In this document: in pieces, positions 8,845 to 16,416 of the stretch
Numbering within the stretch: position 1 is the stretch's first letter
Layout of the letters: each line of letters opens with the position of its first letter
From: Anaerolineales bacterium
GTDB taxonomy: Bacteria > Chloroflexota > Anaerolineae > Anaerolineales > Villigracilaceae
Direction of reading: 5' to 3'
Length of the DNA stretch: 64,000 nucleotides
NCBI GenBank assembly: GCA_016789305.1
Contig: JAEURJ010000016.1
Location: 62,001 to 126,000, forward strand
The notes under the pieces: model-generated
Databases searched by the model: none
What the model was told of the DNA's origin: nothing
The model's input: only the letters and a program-made list of their open reading frames with translations
Program-made: the position numbers and the translations under genes

Positions 8845-10812
8845 TCATGGCATACACTCAAATTTAGCTCGTACTTCCACCAAGGTAGATTTCTGCTCCG
8901 GAGATAAAGTTGTCTCGCGTTCGATACGGTCCCACAATTTGCAAAGCAGAGGGCCCACATAATTTTTGGAGACCCTGTAACTATCATTTGAGTATTCTAC
9001 CGCTTTTTGCCAATCTCCGGTATGAGCATATCCTTCAATGAACACGAAACGTTCAACCGGGTCGTTAGGATAATCGTCCAAAGCAAAAGCATCATCGCCC
9101 AAATGGGTAACGGTGGTCCAGTCCCATATTTGCCGGGCCAGATCGGCCTTTTGAAAATAGTAGCACCAGCCATGTGCGGGCTGCGGACCGTAGATATCAG
9201 GCATTTTTGAACCTTGTTCCGTCAATATGAGCGAGGAATTGGATAATATTGCCGCGTCGCGCAGCATCGACTCTTCCGGGATGAGACGATTGATAGAATC
9301 GATCTCAGGGTCAAGCAAACGCAGGCATTTGGGTGGGGCATAATAAAAAACCAGCGCTTGCGAAGTGTTTCCAGCAAACCTGCCCGCTAAAAAATCATAC
9401 TGCACCGGAGTACCTGCATTCAACGACAGATTGTCACGATTTGTCGGGTAGAACAGCACATAATTGATCTGATCGTCATGCTCGTCCGGCGCATAGATCC
9501 AATTCAGGGCGGCACTCAACGAGTTATCGGCGTAGTAGGTCAGTTCTTCATTGATCAACACGATCGTATTTTTTTCAAGGCCGGGCGCTCGCCAGGTCAT
9601 TTGCCAAAACATATTTTTCTGTGCAACCCAGTCGCGGCGAAATTCATTGGCCCATAGGAATTGGCGCCCCGCAGCAAAGGAAACAAAGGCAACCAAAGCG
9701 ATCATTCGTATGCGAGCGGGAATGAATTCGAACAAACCAGCCAGAATAAACGCCGAGCCCAGCATGAAAGATAAGGTGGCGCGATTGGCGGGATAGCCCA
9801 GCGACACAGGAACGTTCGTCAACCAAAATGGCGGGCCACCCAATAGAAGCATCAAAACACCAAGGGCAATAATCCACCAAACCGAAGTTGATGAAGGACT
9901 CTGTGGGCTTCCTTCTTTAACTTGAGGCTGTTGCCACATTCCAAACAGGATCACCGCCGCAGCTACTACGATGACAAACGCATAAATCGCAATCGTTCGC
10001 GGACCATCTGTCAAAGTAACGGGAAGTTGAAAAGCCTGCATCCAGGCGGCACCAGTAACAGTCCACAAGCTGGAGAGCACATTTTGCGCAAGCATCGTAA
10101 GCGTGGCGACAGGCGCTTTGACGAATTCCTCTTTGAGGTTGAATTTATAAATTGTGTTGTTAAAAATAAAGATGCGCGATAAAACCGCCAGCACAAAGAC
10201 TGCCAGATATGGAGTCCACAGCTTGAGAGTGCGTGTGAAGCGCTCTTTCGTCGTGAGCGATTCATCCAGCAGCGAAGTCCAGATCACAAACGGACGGATC
10301 AACTCGAGAACGAAGAAATATTCCATCATCCACAGATTGAGCGCGGAAAAGATCATTGCAGGGATGGTCCTGCCGCGCAGCATCAAATAATAGGAGAAAA
10401 GGAAAAAGAAAAATACGATGAAGAAATGGCTGTACAGGTAACTCCCCCACTGCTGGTTGAAACCAGGATACAACAAAAATATCAAAGCAAGAGCGAGACC
10501 AAAATTTTCGCGGCGCGGATACAGCTTTTTGCCGATCGCCCAAACGGTCACCGCACCCAGCCAACGCCAGAGCAAGGCAAAGATCTGCCAGTACATTGGA
10601 ACCTGCGGGAGAATGCGGGTGGTGATTTGATACAGCAGCGCCCAGACCGGACGATTGGTTGAAAAATATTTCGTCATCGCCTCAAACCCAAGCTCGTAAC
10701 GGATCCAGGACATGGGCAGGTCATCCCAATAAAAGCCGAGTTGGGGAATGAGCAAGCCGTATGCAAGAATGGCGGCAATGAGCAGGGTAATGGAGGGATG
10801 GATTTTTTTCAT
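8845..10812 (-). CDS. Polytopic membrane protein, glycosyltransferase-39-like fold suspected
   Basis: This 655-residue protein has about a dozen membrane segments in its first 420 residues and a soluble extracytoplasmic tail of about 230 residues. The FYWDDLPM segment after the first membrane helix recalls the acidic first loop of GT-C glycosyltransferases, and the layout resembles the RgtA/B/C/D-like group, but no diagnostic motif allows a firm assignment. The ATG at 10812 lies 7 bases after TATAAT, which would give a leaderless mRNA. It is embedded in the purine cluster between carbamate kinase and the importer; its role there is unknown. Confidence 0.7.
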   Translation of the reverse strand: MKKIHPSITLLIAAILAYGLLIPQLGFYWDDLPMSWIRYELGFEAMTKYFSTNRPVWALLYQITTRILPQVPMYWQIFALLWRWLGAVTVWAIGKKLYPRRENFGLALALIFLLYPGFNQQWGSYLYSHFFIVFFFFLFSYYLMLRGRTIPAMIFSALNLWMMEYFFVLELIRPFVIWTSLLDESLTTKERFTRTLKLWTPYLAVFVLAVLSRIFIFNNTIYKFNLKEEFVKAPVATLTMLAQNVLSSLWTVTGAAWMQAFQLPVTLTDGPRTIAIYAFVIVVAAAVILFGMWQQPQVKEGSPQSPSSTSVWWIIALGVLMLLLGGPPFWLTNVPVSLGYPANRATLSFMLGSAFILAGLFEFIPARIRMIALVAFVSFAAGRQFLWANEFRRDWVAQKNMFWQMTWRAPGLEKNTIVLINEELTYYADNSLSAALNWIYAPDEHDDQINYVLFYPTNRDNLSLNAGTPVQYDFLAGRFAGNTSQALVFYYAPPKCLRLLDPEIDSINRLIPEESMLRDAAILSNSSLILTEQGSKMPDIYGPQPAHGWCYYFQKADLARQIWDWTTVTHLGDDAFALDDYPNDPVERFVFIEGYAHTGDWQKAVEYSNDSYRVSKNYVGPLLCKLWDRIERETTLSPEQKSTLVEVRAKFECMP

Positions 10813-10822
10813 TGGTTCAATT

Positions 10823-10852
10823 ATACGGGCACAACGCACGTTGTGCCCGTAT
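10823..10852. repeat. Perfect 30-base palindrome between carbamate kinase and membrane protein genes
   Basis: Arms of 15 bases (atacgggcacaacgc and its complement) meet without a loop. It belongs to the group of GC-rich palindromes found between genes across the window. There is no clean T-run on the minus strand after it. Its edge contains the TATAAT used as a candidate -10 box for the gene at 8845-10812. Confidence 0.7.
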
Positions 10853-10860
10853 AAAATACT

Positions 10861-11814
10861 CTATGGAACGATCCACGTACCGGTCTCCCCTTTGAGCGCA
10901 CGCCCGATGTTTTCCGGGTTGGTGATGAGTGCCTTGCCATCCGGATTTGCTTCAAGATACCAGATGATGGCCTGTATCTTCGGAGCCATCGAACCCTTGG
11001 CAAAATGCGTGCCTTCAGCAAGGTAGGCTTTGGCTTCGGCGAGAGTAATTTTATCAAGCCACTTCTGTTCAGGTTTGCCGAAGTTAATGGCAACCTTTTC
11101 AACTGCAGTGGAAATGACAAACAAATTTGCTTTGATCTCGCGTGCCAGCAGCGAAGAGGCAAAGTCCTTGTCGATCACGGCAGCGATTCCTTCGTAGTTA
11201 CCATCCCCGGGGTCAACCACCGGAATTCCACCTCCGCCTACTGTAATGGTCACGATACCCTTTTCCAAAAGGATTTGAACTGTCTCCAGCTCAACGATCT
11301 CTTTTGGCTGCGGAGATGCGACCACCCGCCTCCAACCGCGCCCGGCATCTTCCACTACGCTCCAGCCTTGTTCCCGCTGACGGCGTTCCGCCTCTTCCTT
11401 GGTCATAAATCCGCCGATGGGTTTCGTCGGATTTTGGAAGGCGGGGTCGGCTTTGTCCACCAGGGTTTGGGTGATAACCGTTACCACCTTTTTCTTGATT
11501 CCACGCTGGTAGAGAATGTTTTGCAGATTTTGTTGCAGGGCGTAACCAATGGCTCCCTGGCTATCCGCGCCGCAGACTTCCAACGGGACTTCATGCATCC
11601 CTTCCACTCTTGCGGCAATTTCCGAACGCCTGAGAATGAACCCCACCTGAGGACCGTTGCCGTGACCGATCGCCACTTCCCAGCCCTGCTCGATCATATC
11701 GGCAATATGAATAGCCGTCTCTTTGGCCGCTTTATACTGACTTTCCACGGTAATATTTTTTTCATCAACGATCAGCGAGTTACCGCCGATGGCAATGACT
11801 GCGAGTTTTGTCAT
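10861..11814 (-). CDS. arcC: Carbamate kinase (YqeA/ArcC type)
   Basis: This 317-residue cytoplasmic enzyme makes ATP from carbamoyl phosphate and ADP. The N-terminal AIGGNSLI, the GHGNGPQVG segment near residue 50, the long PIGGFMTKEEAE insertion and the VGGGGIPVV loop are hallmarks of the amino-acid-kinase-fold carbamate kinases. The start at 11814 follows AAAAGGAG; the upstream in-frame codon at 11847 lies inside a palindrome. It directly follows a YgeW-type carbamoyltransferase, so the carbamoyl phosphate is probably made by that enzyme from a ureido product of purine breakdown rather than from citrulline; no arginine deiminase is present. Confidence 0.95.
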   Translation of the reverse strand: MTKLAVIAIGGNSLIVDEKNITVESQYKAAKETAIHIADMIEQGWEVAIGHGNGPQVGFILRRSEIAARVEGMHEVPLEVCGADSQGAIGYALQQNLQNILYQRGIKKKVVTVITQTLVDKADPAFQNPTKPIGGFMTKEEAERRQREQGWSVVEDAGRGWRRVVASPQPKEIVELETVQILLEKGIVTITVGGGGIPVVDPGDGNYEGIAAVIDKDFASSLLAREIKANLFVISTAVEKVAINFGKPEQKWLDKITLAEAKAYLAEGTHFAKGSMAPKIQAIIWYLEANPDGKALITNPENIGRALKGETGTWIVP

Positions 11815-11837
11815 GGATAAAACTCCTTTTAATTTAG

Positions 11838-11866
11838 GTAGGGGCACAGCGACGCTGTGCCCCTAC
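11838..11866. repeat. GTAG...CTAC palindrome upstream of carbamate kinase
   Basis: gtaggggcacagc pairs with gctgtgcccctac across a 3-base loop. It separates the YgeW-like gene from carbamate kinase and shares its GTAG/CTAC ends with elements at 14402-14430 and 52170-52196 (GTAA/CTAC in the latter). No T-run follows on the coding strand, so read-through is expected; it may stabilise the upstream mRNA. Confidence 0.65.
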
Positions 11867-11869
11867 TGT

Positions 11870-12850
11870 TTAAGACATGGTAAGTGCCATCACGGCTTTT
11901 TGTGCATGAAGGCGGTTCTCGGCTTCATCGTACACAACCGAGTGCGGACCATCGATCACGCCGTCTGTGACTTCGAGGCCGCGGTCCGCGGGGAGGCAGT
12001 GCATGTAAATCGAATCATCCTTGGTCAATTTCATGCGGCGTTCGTCGGTGATCCATGATTTATATTTCTCGATCAAGGCCTTGCCTTCATCTTTTCCGGT
12101 CGTGGTCATCATGGGGCCCCAGCTCTTGGGATAGACCACATCGGCATCCTTGAAGGCTTCGTCCATGTTGTCGGTGACATCAAAGCCAACGCCGTATTTT
12201 TTCGCGTTGTCTTTTGCCTGCTGCATGATCTCCGGCATCAATTTAAACTCTGGTGGATGAGCCAACACCACATCGCAGCCAAAGCGGGTCATCTGCAAGA
12301 TAAGAGACTGCGGTACCGAGATCGGCTTGCTGTACGAAGCGGCATACGCCCAGGAAACAACCACTTTCTTCTTCTTGAGGTCACGGCCTTTTTTCTCTTG
12401 AATGGTCATCAAGTCTGCAAGACATTGGAAGGGATGATACACATCGCATTGCATGTTCAAGATCGGGGTGCGGCTGGCCTGCGCCACTTCGTTGATGTAT
12501 TTGTTGCCAAAATTCCAGTCGCATTGACGGATGGCAATGCCGTCGAAATAACGGCCGAAGATTTCACCGATTTCCTTGGCAGTGTCACCATGAGAAATTT
12601 GTGTGGTCTCGCTATCAATAAAAGCAGCATGACCGCCGAGCTGCGCCATGCCCGCTTCGAACGATCCGCGCGTGCGGGTGGATGTGAAGAAGAACAACAT
12701 GGCGAGGGTCTTATCACGCAGCAGCGCATGGGATTCACCCAAAGCACGTTTGCGTTTCAGATCCCATGCCACATCCAATACAGTTTCGACTTCCTCTTTC
12801 GAGAAGTCAAGGTCGCCGATAAAATCGCGGCCCCTAAAATTTGTTTGCAT
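11870..12850 (-). CDS. ygeW: YgeW-type knotted carbamoyltransferase
   Basis: This 326-residue cytoplasmic protein belongs to the aspartate/ornithine carbamoyltransferase superfamily. STRTR near residue 57 binds carbamoyl phosphate, VYHPFQCLAD matches the HPxQ motif, and MHCLPAD is the conserved HCLP motif. The stretch SWAYAASYSKPISVPQ, LAHPPEF and EAFKDADVVYPKSWGP closely follows E. coli YgeW rather than true ornithine transcarbamylases. In related clusters YgeW is thought to phosphorolyse a ureido intermediate of purine breakdown to carbamoyl phosphate. It starts after AAAAGGAGATCG, 13 bases behind the second BMP lipoprotein and ahead of carbamate kinase. It is somewhat shorter than E. coli YgeW at its termini. 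Family confidence is high; the exact acceptor is inferred. Confidence 0.9.
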   Translation of the reverse strand: MQTNFRGRDFIGDLDFSKEEVETVLDVAWDLKRKRALGESHALLRDKTLAMLFFFTSTRTRGSFEAGMAQLGGHAAFIDSETTQISHGDTAKEIGEIFGRYFDGIAIRQCDWNFGNKYINEVAQASRTPILNMQCDVYHPFQCLADLMTIQEKKGRDLKKKKVVVSWAYAASYSKPISVPQSLILQMTRFGCDVVLAHPPEFKLMPEIMQQAKDNAKKYGVGFDVTDNMDEAFKDADVVYPKSWGPMMTTTGKDEGKALIEKYKSWITDERRMKLTKDDSIYMHCLPADRGLEVTDGVIDGPHSVVYDEAENRLHAQKAVMALTMS

Positions 12851-12863
12851 TTTCGATCTCCTT

Positions 12864-13847
12864 TTATTGGCCCGTGAAGGGCTGGACTATGATCTTGCCA
12901 GACTCGACATCCGCTTGGATGGAGTCGAATTCACTTTTCACAGAATCAGGCACAAAGTCGGCGAGAGGCGCAATGCCAATTCCGCCGGACTTGTAATCGA
13001 GTTGAATATTTCCGCTTTGCAATTTTCCCTGCGAGAATAGTTCGATCAACATGAAAACTGCCTGGTTCATATTCTTGGTACGGCTGGTCGCAACGGCTTC
13101 AGGTGCAAGATATCGCTGGTCGCTTCCGGTTGTGACGATGGGCAGGCCTGCCGATGCTGCGGCATCGATCGCGCCGAGAGTGGACCCGCCCGCCGCGGCA
13201 TACATGACATCGGCGCCTTCCGCGTACATTTGCGCGGCGATCTTATTCGCTTCTTCGGGTTTGGCGAAACCGCTGAAATCATCCACCCCGCCGATATATT
13301 GAACAGTGATCTCGGCTTCGGGATCGACATATTTCACACCCTGTTCAAAACCGAATTGAATGCGGCGAATGACCAGCACATCCGCTCCGCCGAGATAACC
13401 AACCTTTCCATTTTCGCTGAGTAATGCGGCCAGCGCACCCGCAAGAAAATCACCCTCCAATTCACTGAACGTCACAGAGGTGATGTTTGCTCCTTCAGCA
13501 GTGGTGTCGATGATGGCGAATTTTGTATCTGGGAATTCCGCAGCAATCGTTCCAATCGTCTGCGCGTTTTCAGAACCCAGTGCGATGATCAGGTTGTACC
13601 CATCCTGTGCCGCCTTACGGACGTTCGCATCTTGTGTATCTTGTTGAAAATCAAAGGTGGCGACTTCCACGCTAAGATCCTGCGCTGCTTTTTGCAAGCC
13701 CGCATTTGCGCTGTCGTTGAATGCCTTATCGCCAAGTCCGCCGCGCGCAAGGAACAAGGCAATGCGCGGCTTGGATGAACCGGCACAGGCAGCCAGCATC
13801 AAGGATATTAAGGCGATCAAACTGAGAACACGATAAAACTTATTCAT
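12864..13847 (-). CDS. Second BMP-family substrate-binding lipoprotein
   Basis: This 327-residue lipoprotein has a signal peptide ending in LMLAAC and no long spacer before the BMP domain (RIALFLARGGLGDKAFND onward, PF02608/Med family). It probably binds a nucleoside or purine-related ligand and uses the ABC importer coded at 3633-7323, since no second permease set is present. It follows the histidine phosphatase by 18 bases, with TTGGAG before its ATG. Compared with the lipoprotein at 7426-8709 it is shorter and lacks the Trp-rich C-terminus, so a different ligand is likely. Confidence 0.9.
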   Translation of the reverse strand: MNKFYRVLSLIALISLMLAACAGSSKPRIALFLARGGLGDKAFNDSANAGLQKAAQDLSVEVATFDFQQDTQDANVRKAAQDGYNLIIALGSENAQTIGTIAAEFPDTKFAIIDTTAEGANITSVTFSELEGDFLAGALAALLSENGKVGYLGGADVLVIRRIQFGFEQGVKYVDPEAEITVQYIGGVDDFSGFAKPEEANKIAAQMYAEGADVMYAAAGGSTLGAIDAAASAGLPIVTTGSDQRYLAPEAVATSRTKNMNQAVFMLIELFSQGKLQSGNIQLDYKSGGIGIAPLADFVPDSVKSEFDSIQADVESGKIIVQPFTGQ

Positions 13848-13865
13848 CCATACTCCAATAAAATA

Positions 13866-14390
13866 TTATTTTCCAACGCGCAAAACTTCACCGCGTATAA
13901 ACTTCCCGTATTCCCAAAACAACCTGGCACCTTCACAATAACCAACCTCATCCCCCCACGGGAGAAAATCCTCGTTTGGTAAACATGCCGCTACGCCGAG
14001 CTCAACCACCCCACCGTGATTGATGGCAAGTGCGGCCTCTCCGTCCGCGATCAAGGACATTACCTGAGCATAATAATCCGCCAATTGATTGGCATATGCA
14101 GTGGCTGCACCATTTCGTTTCACCACTTCTGAATAATGATAGAAGGGCATGGGCCACGGGGCCTCACGGCCCACCTGACCTCCGTACGTACTCATCAATT
14201 CGTTTTGTTCATCGACCGCGAATCCCATTGCGATCGCAGTATCAAACGCGCGTGACAACGTGGATGTAACCACGCGTCCAAACGGACCGATGGCCTGCCC
14301 AACGGAACGAGCCAGCGTGACACCCTGCTGGTTTAAGTGATTGCCGGGTTGTGCGCGGATGGAATGTCTGCGTATTTCTAAAATTTTCAT
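13866..14390 (-). CDS. Histidine phosphatase family protein
   Basis: This 174-residue protein has the N-terminal phosphohistidine motif in the form IRRHS (R8, H9), the STLSRAFDTA segment near residue 65 that holds a second phosphate-binding Arg, and NHGG near residue 125 for the second catalytic His. It therefore belongs to the phosphoglycerate-mutase-like phosphatases. The first motif is RRH instead of the usual RHG/RHA, a mild variant. Its place between the YgeY-like hydrolase and the second BMP lipoprotein suggests dephosphorylation of a nucleotide or a pathway intermediate, but no specific substrate can be read from the sequence. Confidence 0.8.
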   Translation of the reverse strand: MKILEIRRHSIRAQPGNHLNQQGVTLARSVGQAIGPFGRVVTSTLSRAFDTAIAMGFAVDEQNELMSTYGGQVGREAPWPMPFYHYSEVVKRNGAATAYANQLADYYAQVMSLIADGEAALAINHGGVVELGVAACLPNEDFLPWGDEVGYCEGARLFWEYGKFIRGEVLRVGK

Positions 14391-14401
14391 ATGTCGTTAC
14401 G

Positions 14402-14430
14402 GTAGTGACACGGCGTCGCCGTGTTCCTAC
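14402..14430. repeat. GTAG...CTAC palindrome supplying the YgeY stop codon
   Basis: gtagtgacacggcg pairs with cgccgtgttcctac with one mismatch. The element overlaps the 3' end of the YgeY-like gene: on the minus strand the leading GTAG of the palindrome provides the TAG stop at 14427-14429. It has the same ends as the palindrome at 11838-11866. Confidence 0.65.
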
Positions 14431-15626
14431 GGTATCAAGCTTGGCAAAATGGCATAAAACTCCGTCGCTTTGACCATATCTTCCAGGGAAACAGAATCAC
14501 GCACGGTGTGAGCGGTCTCCTCATCGCCGGGGCCAAAACCAATGGACGGGATGCCAGCCTTGCCGGCCCAGTAAATTCCATTGGTGGAAAAATTCCATTT
14601 GCCGCTGGGAGCATCCGTCAGCCCAATGGATGTGCGGGCTTTCTGACCAGCTTTCACCAAGGGATGGTCCGCTTCCAAGGCCCAAGCCGGGAAGTATTTA
14701 TCGACGGGGAAGACAAAGCCGGTATAGGAAGGCTCATCGTAGAAAAGCTCTTCGAGTTTGACAGAGTCTTTGAACTCGGCGGGAATCAAATCCTCGACTT
14801 GTTTCTTGACCGTTTCCTTGGTTTCGCCAAAGGTCATGCGGCGGTCGATATAAATAATCGCTTCATCGGGGACCGCATTGATCGAAGGGGTTTTGACATG
14901 CATGTCGGAAACCGTGATCTTGCCGTGACCTAAAAATTCATGGTCGCCTAACTTGGGTTCCAGATCGCGAATGCCTGCAATGACAGGAAGCAATTTATAG
15001 ATCGCGTTATCACCCAAATGATTCGATGCCGCATGCGCAGACTTGCCCTTGGCAGTCACCTTCATTTCCAAACGGCCTTTGTGACCGCGATAGGTAAGCA
15101 TCTTGGTCGGTTCACCGATCACTGCAAAGTCAGGCTTGATCTTCGGGTCCACTTCCACAAAAGTATTGGGAGCGATGCCGTCGCACCACTCTTCCATGTT
15201 GCCGAAGTAATAAGCCGTCCAGCCTTCGAGCAGGCCGAGATCACGCGCCATGGCCAGTCCATAGATCATGCCCGGCGTGGACCCTTTTTCATCACACGCG
15301 CCGCGGGCATATAGAATTCCATCTTCGATCTTGCCTTTGAATGGATCCCAACCCCATGAACTAGGGTCACCCACGCCGACCGTATCGATATGCGAATCGT
15401 AAACAATCACACGCTTGCCGTTTCCAATGCGGCCGATGGTGTTGCCCATCTTGTCGAAGCGGACTTCATCGAAGCCGAGTTTCTTCATCTCTGCTTGAAT
15501 CCGCTCGCCCACGGGGCCGATCTGGGAGTCCATGCTTGGGATCTCGCAAATCTCGAGCATGAATTGAATGATATCCTCGCGCGCCATCTGCACACGCTTT
15601 TGGATTTCGTTTAGTTGATCTGTCAT
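14427..15626 (-). CDS. ygeY: YgeY-family M20 metallohydrolase
   Basis: This 399-residue cytoplasmic enzyme is an M20/DapE-fold hydrolase. Metal ligands are seen as H79 and D81 in YDSHIDTV, D112 in GACDEKGS, and the Glu pair in NMEEWCDG around residue 147. The sequence follows the YgeY family annotated as a 'selenium metabolism hydrolase' rather than ArgE or DapE. In the E. coli cluster ygeY sits with ygeW, ygeX and hyuA and is linked to anaerobic purine breakdown, where it probably cleaves an amide or ureido bond of a ring-opened intermediate. AAGGAGAAAAT precedes the ATG. Family confidence is high; the substrate is inferred. Confidence 0.9.
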   Translation of the reverse strand: MTDQLNEIQKRVQMAREDIIQFMLEICEIPSMDSQIGPVGERIQAEMKKLGFDEVRFDKMGNTIGRIGNGKRVIVYDSHIDTVGVGDPSSWGWDPFKGKIEDGILYARGACDEKGSTPGMIYGLAMARDLGLLEGWTAYYFGNMEEWCDGIAPNTFVEVDPKIKPDFAVIGEPTKMLTYRGHKGRLEMKVTAKGKSAHAASNHLGDNAIYKLLPVIAGIRDLEPKLGDHEFLGHGKITVSDMHVKTPSINAVPDEAIIYIDRRMTFGETKETVKKQVEDLIPAEFKDSVKLEELFYDEPSYTGFVFPVDKYFPAWALEADHPLVKAGQKARTSIGLTDAPSGKWNFSTNGIYWAGKAGIPSIGFGPGDEETAHTVRDSVSLEDMVKATEFYAILPSLIP

Positions 15627-15655
15627 ATTTTCTCCTTAATCATTTACAAGTTGAC

Positions 15656-15683
15656 AGGTTGGAACGTTGAAACGTTTCGACCT
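15656..15683. repeat. Imperfect palindrome between the GntR and YgeY genes
   Basis: The segment starts aggttggaacgtt and ends aacgtttcgacct, an inverted pair with a few mismatches. It lies in the 70-base gap between the GntR regulator and the YgeY-like gene. No T-run follows it, so it is more likely a stability or mobile palindrome than a terminator. Confidence 0.45.
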
Positions 15684-15696
15684 GCGAACGTTTTAA

Positions 15697-16410
15697 CTAG
15701 TTCCCCACCCGCCGCACGACATGGAAATGGAAATACCCGGGGATGAAATAGCTCAACGAATAATCCACGGCCTTGTTGTTTGAATCGAACAGCTGCGAAT
15801 AAAAATGGAGCAGCACATCGCCGCGTTGGATCTCAAGTGCCTTGGCCACTTCTGCAGTGGCACCGATGGCACTGATGTTTGCGCGGGAAGTGGTCAGAAA
15901 ATCGCCGCGACCCAGCAAAAAGTCCAATACAGAACCGTTGAAATCGGCAGGGACTTCTGCAGAATGCAGAGTCGTCTCGGACAAAATATCCACGAGATAC
16001 GCAACGGGACGGCTGTCCGCGCGGATCACGCGGCGAACACGTGTTAGATTGGCCCCCACTGAAACATTCAACGCATTCGCAACCTCTTCATCAGCTTTTG
16101 TAGCCTCGATGCTGAGATCGCTCATTGTCACTTCGAGACCCAGCCGCTTGGCCATGGTCTCCAGGCTTTCCAACACTTCAAGTCCGCTGTCGAGCACTGC
16201 AACCTTGCCGACCACAAATGTTCCCGAGCCCTGACGGCGTCGGATCAATCCCTGCGTTTCAAATGAACGCATCGCTTCCCGCAGGGTGGCACGCGATACG
16301 CCCAATTGTTTGGCAAGTTCAGGTTCCGAAAGCAGCCGTTGACCCGCAGGCGTGCGCGCGATCAGATCGGCAAGATCAGCTTGTAATCTTTGAAAAGGAA
16401 AATTTGCCAT
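15697..16410 (-). CDS. GntR-family (HutC/UTRA) transcriptional regulator of the purine cluster
   Basis: This 237-residue DNA-binding protein has an N-terminal winged helix (residues about 5-75, with LLSEPELAKQLGVSRATLREA and the wing RRRQGSGTFV) and a C-terminal UTRA ligand domain (residues about 95-237, ending SLSYFIPGYFHFHVVRR). UTRA regulators sense small metabolites and bind GTnTAnAC operators; exactly such a site is at 8785-8802. Its SD overlaps the stop of adenine deaminase 6 bases upstream, so it is cotranscribed with the genes it probably controls. The inducer is likely a purine or a breakdown product, which is inferred from context only. Confidence 0.9.
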   Translation of the reverse strand: MANFPFQRLQADLADLIARTPAGQRLLSEPELAKQLGVSRATLREAMRSFETQGLIRRRQGSGTFVVGKVAVLDSGLEVLESLETMAKRLGLEVTMSDLSIEATKADEEVANALNVSVGANLTRVRRVIRADSRPVAYLVDILSETTLHSAEVPADFNGSVLDFLLGRGDFLTTSRANISAIGATAEVAKALEIQRGDVLLHFYSQLFDSNNKAVDYSLSYFIPGYFHFHVVRRVGN

Positions 16411-16416
16411 GCTACC

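Noticed and set aside
11005..11820. Plus-strand 271-codon frame
   Set aside because: It is antisense to carbamate kinase and an artefact of codon bias.
11870..12850. Reading as catabolic ornithine carbamoyltransferase of an arginine deiminase pathway
   Set aside because: The segments follow YgeW and no arginine deiminase or arginine transporter is present.
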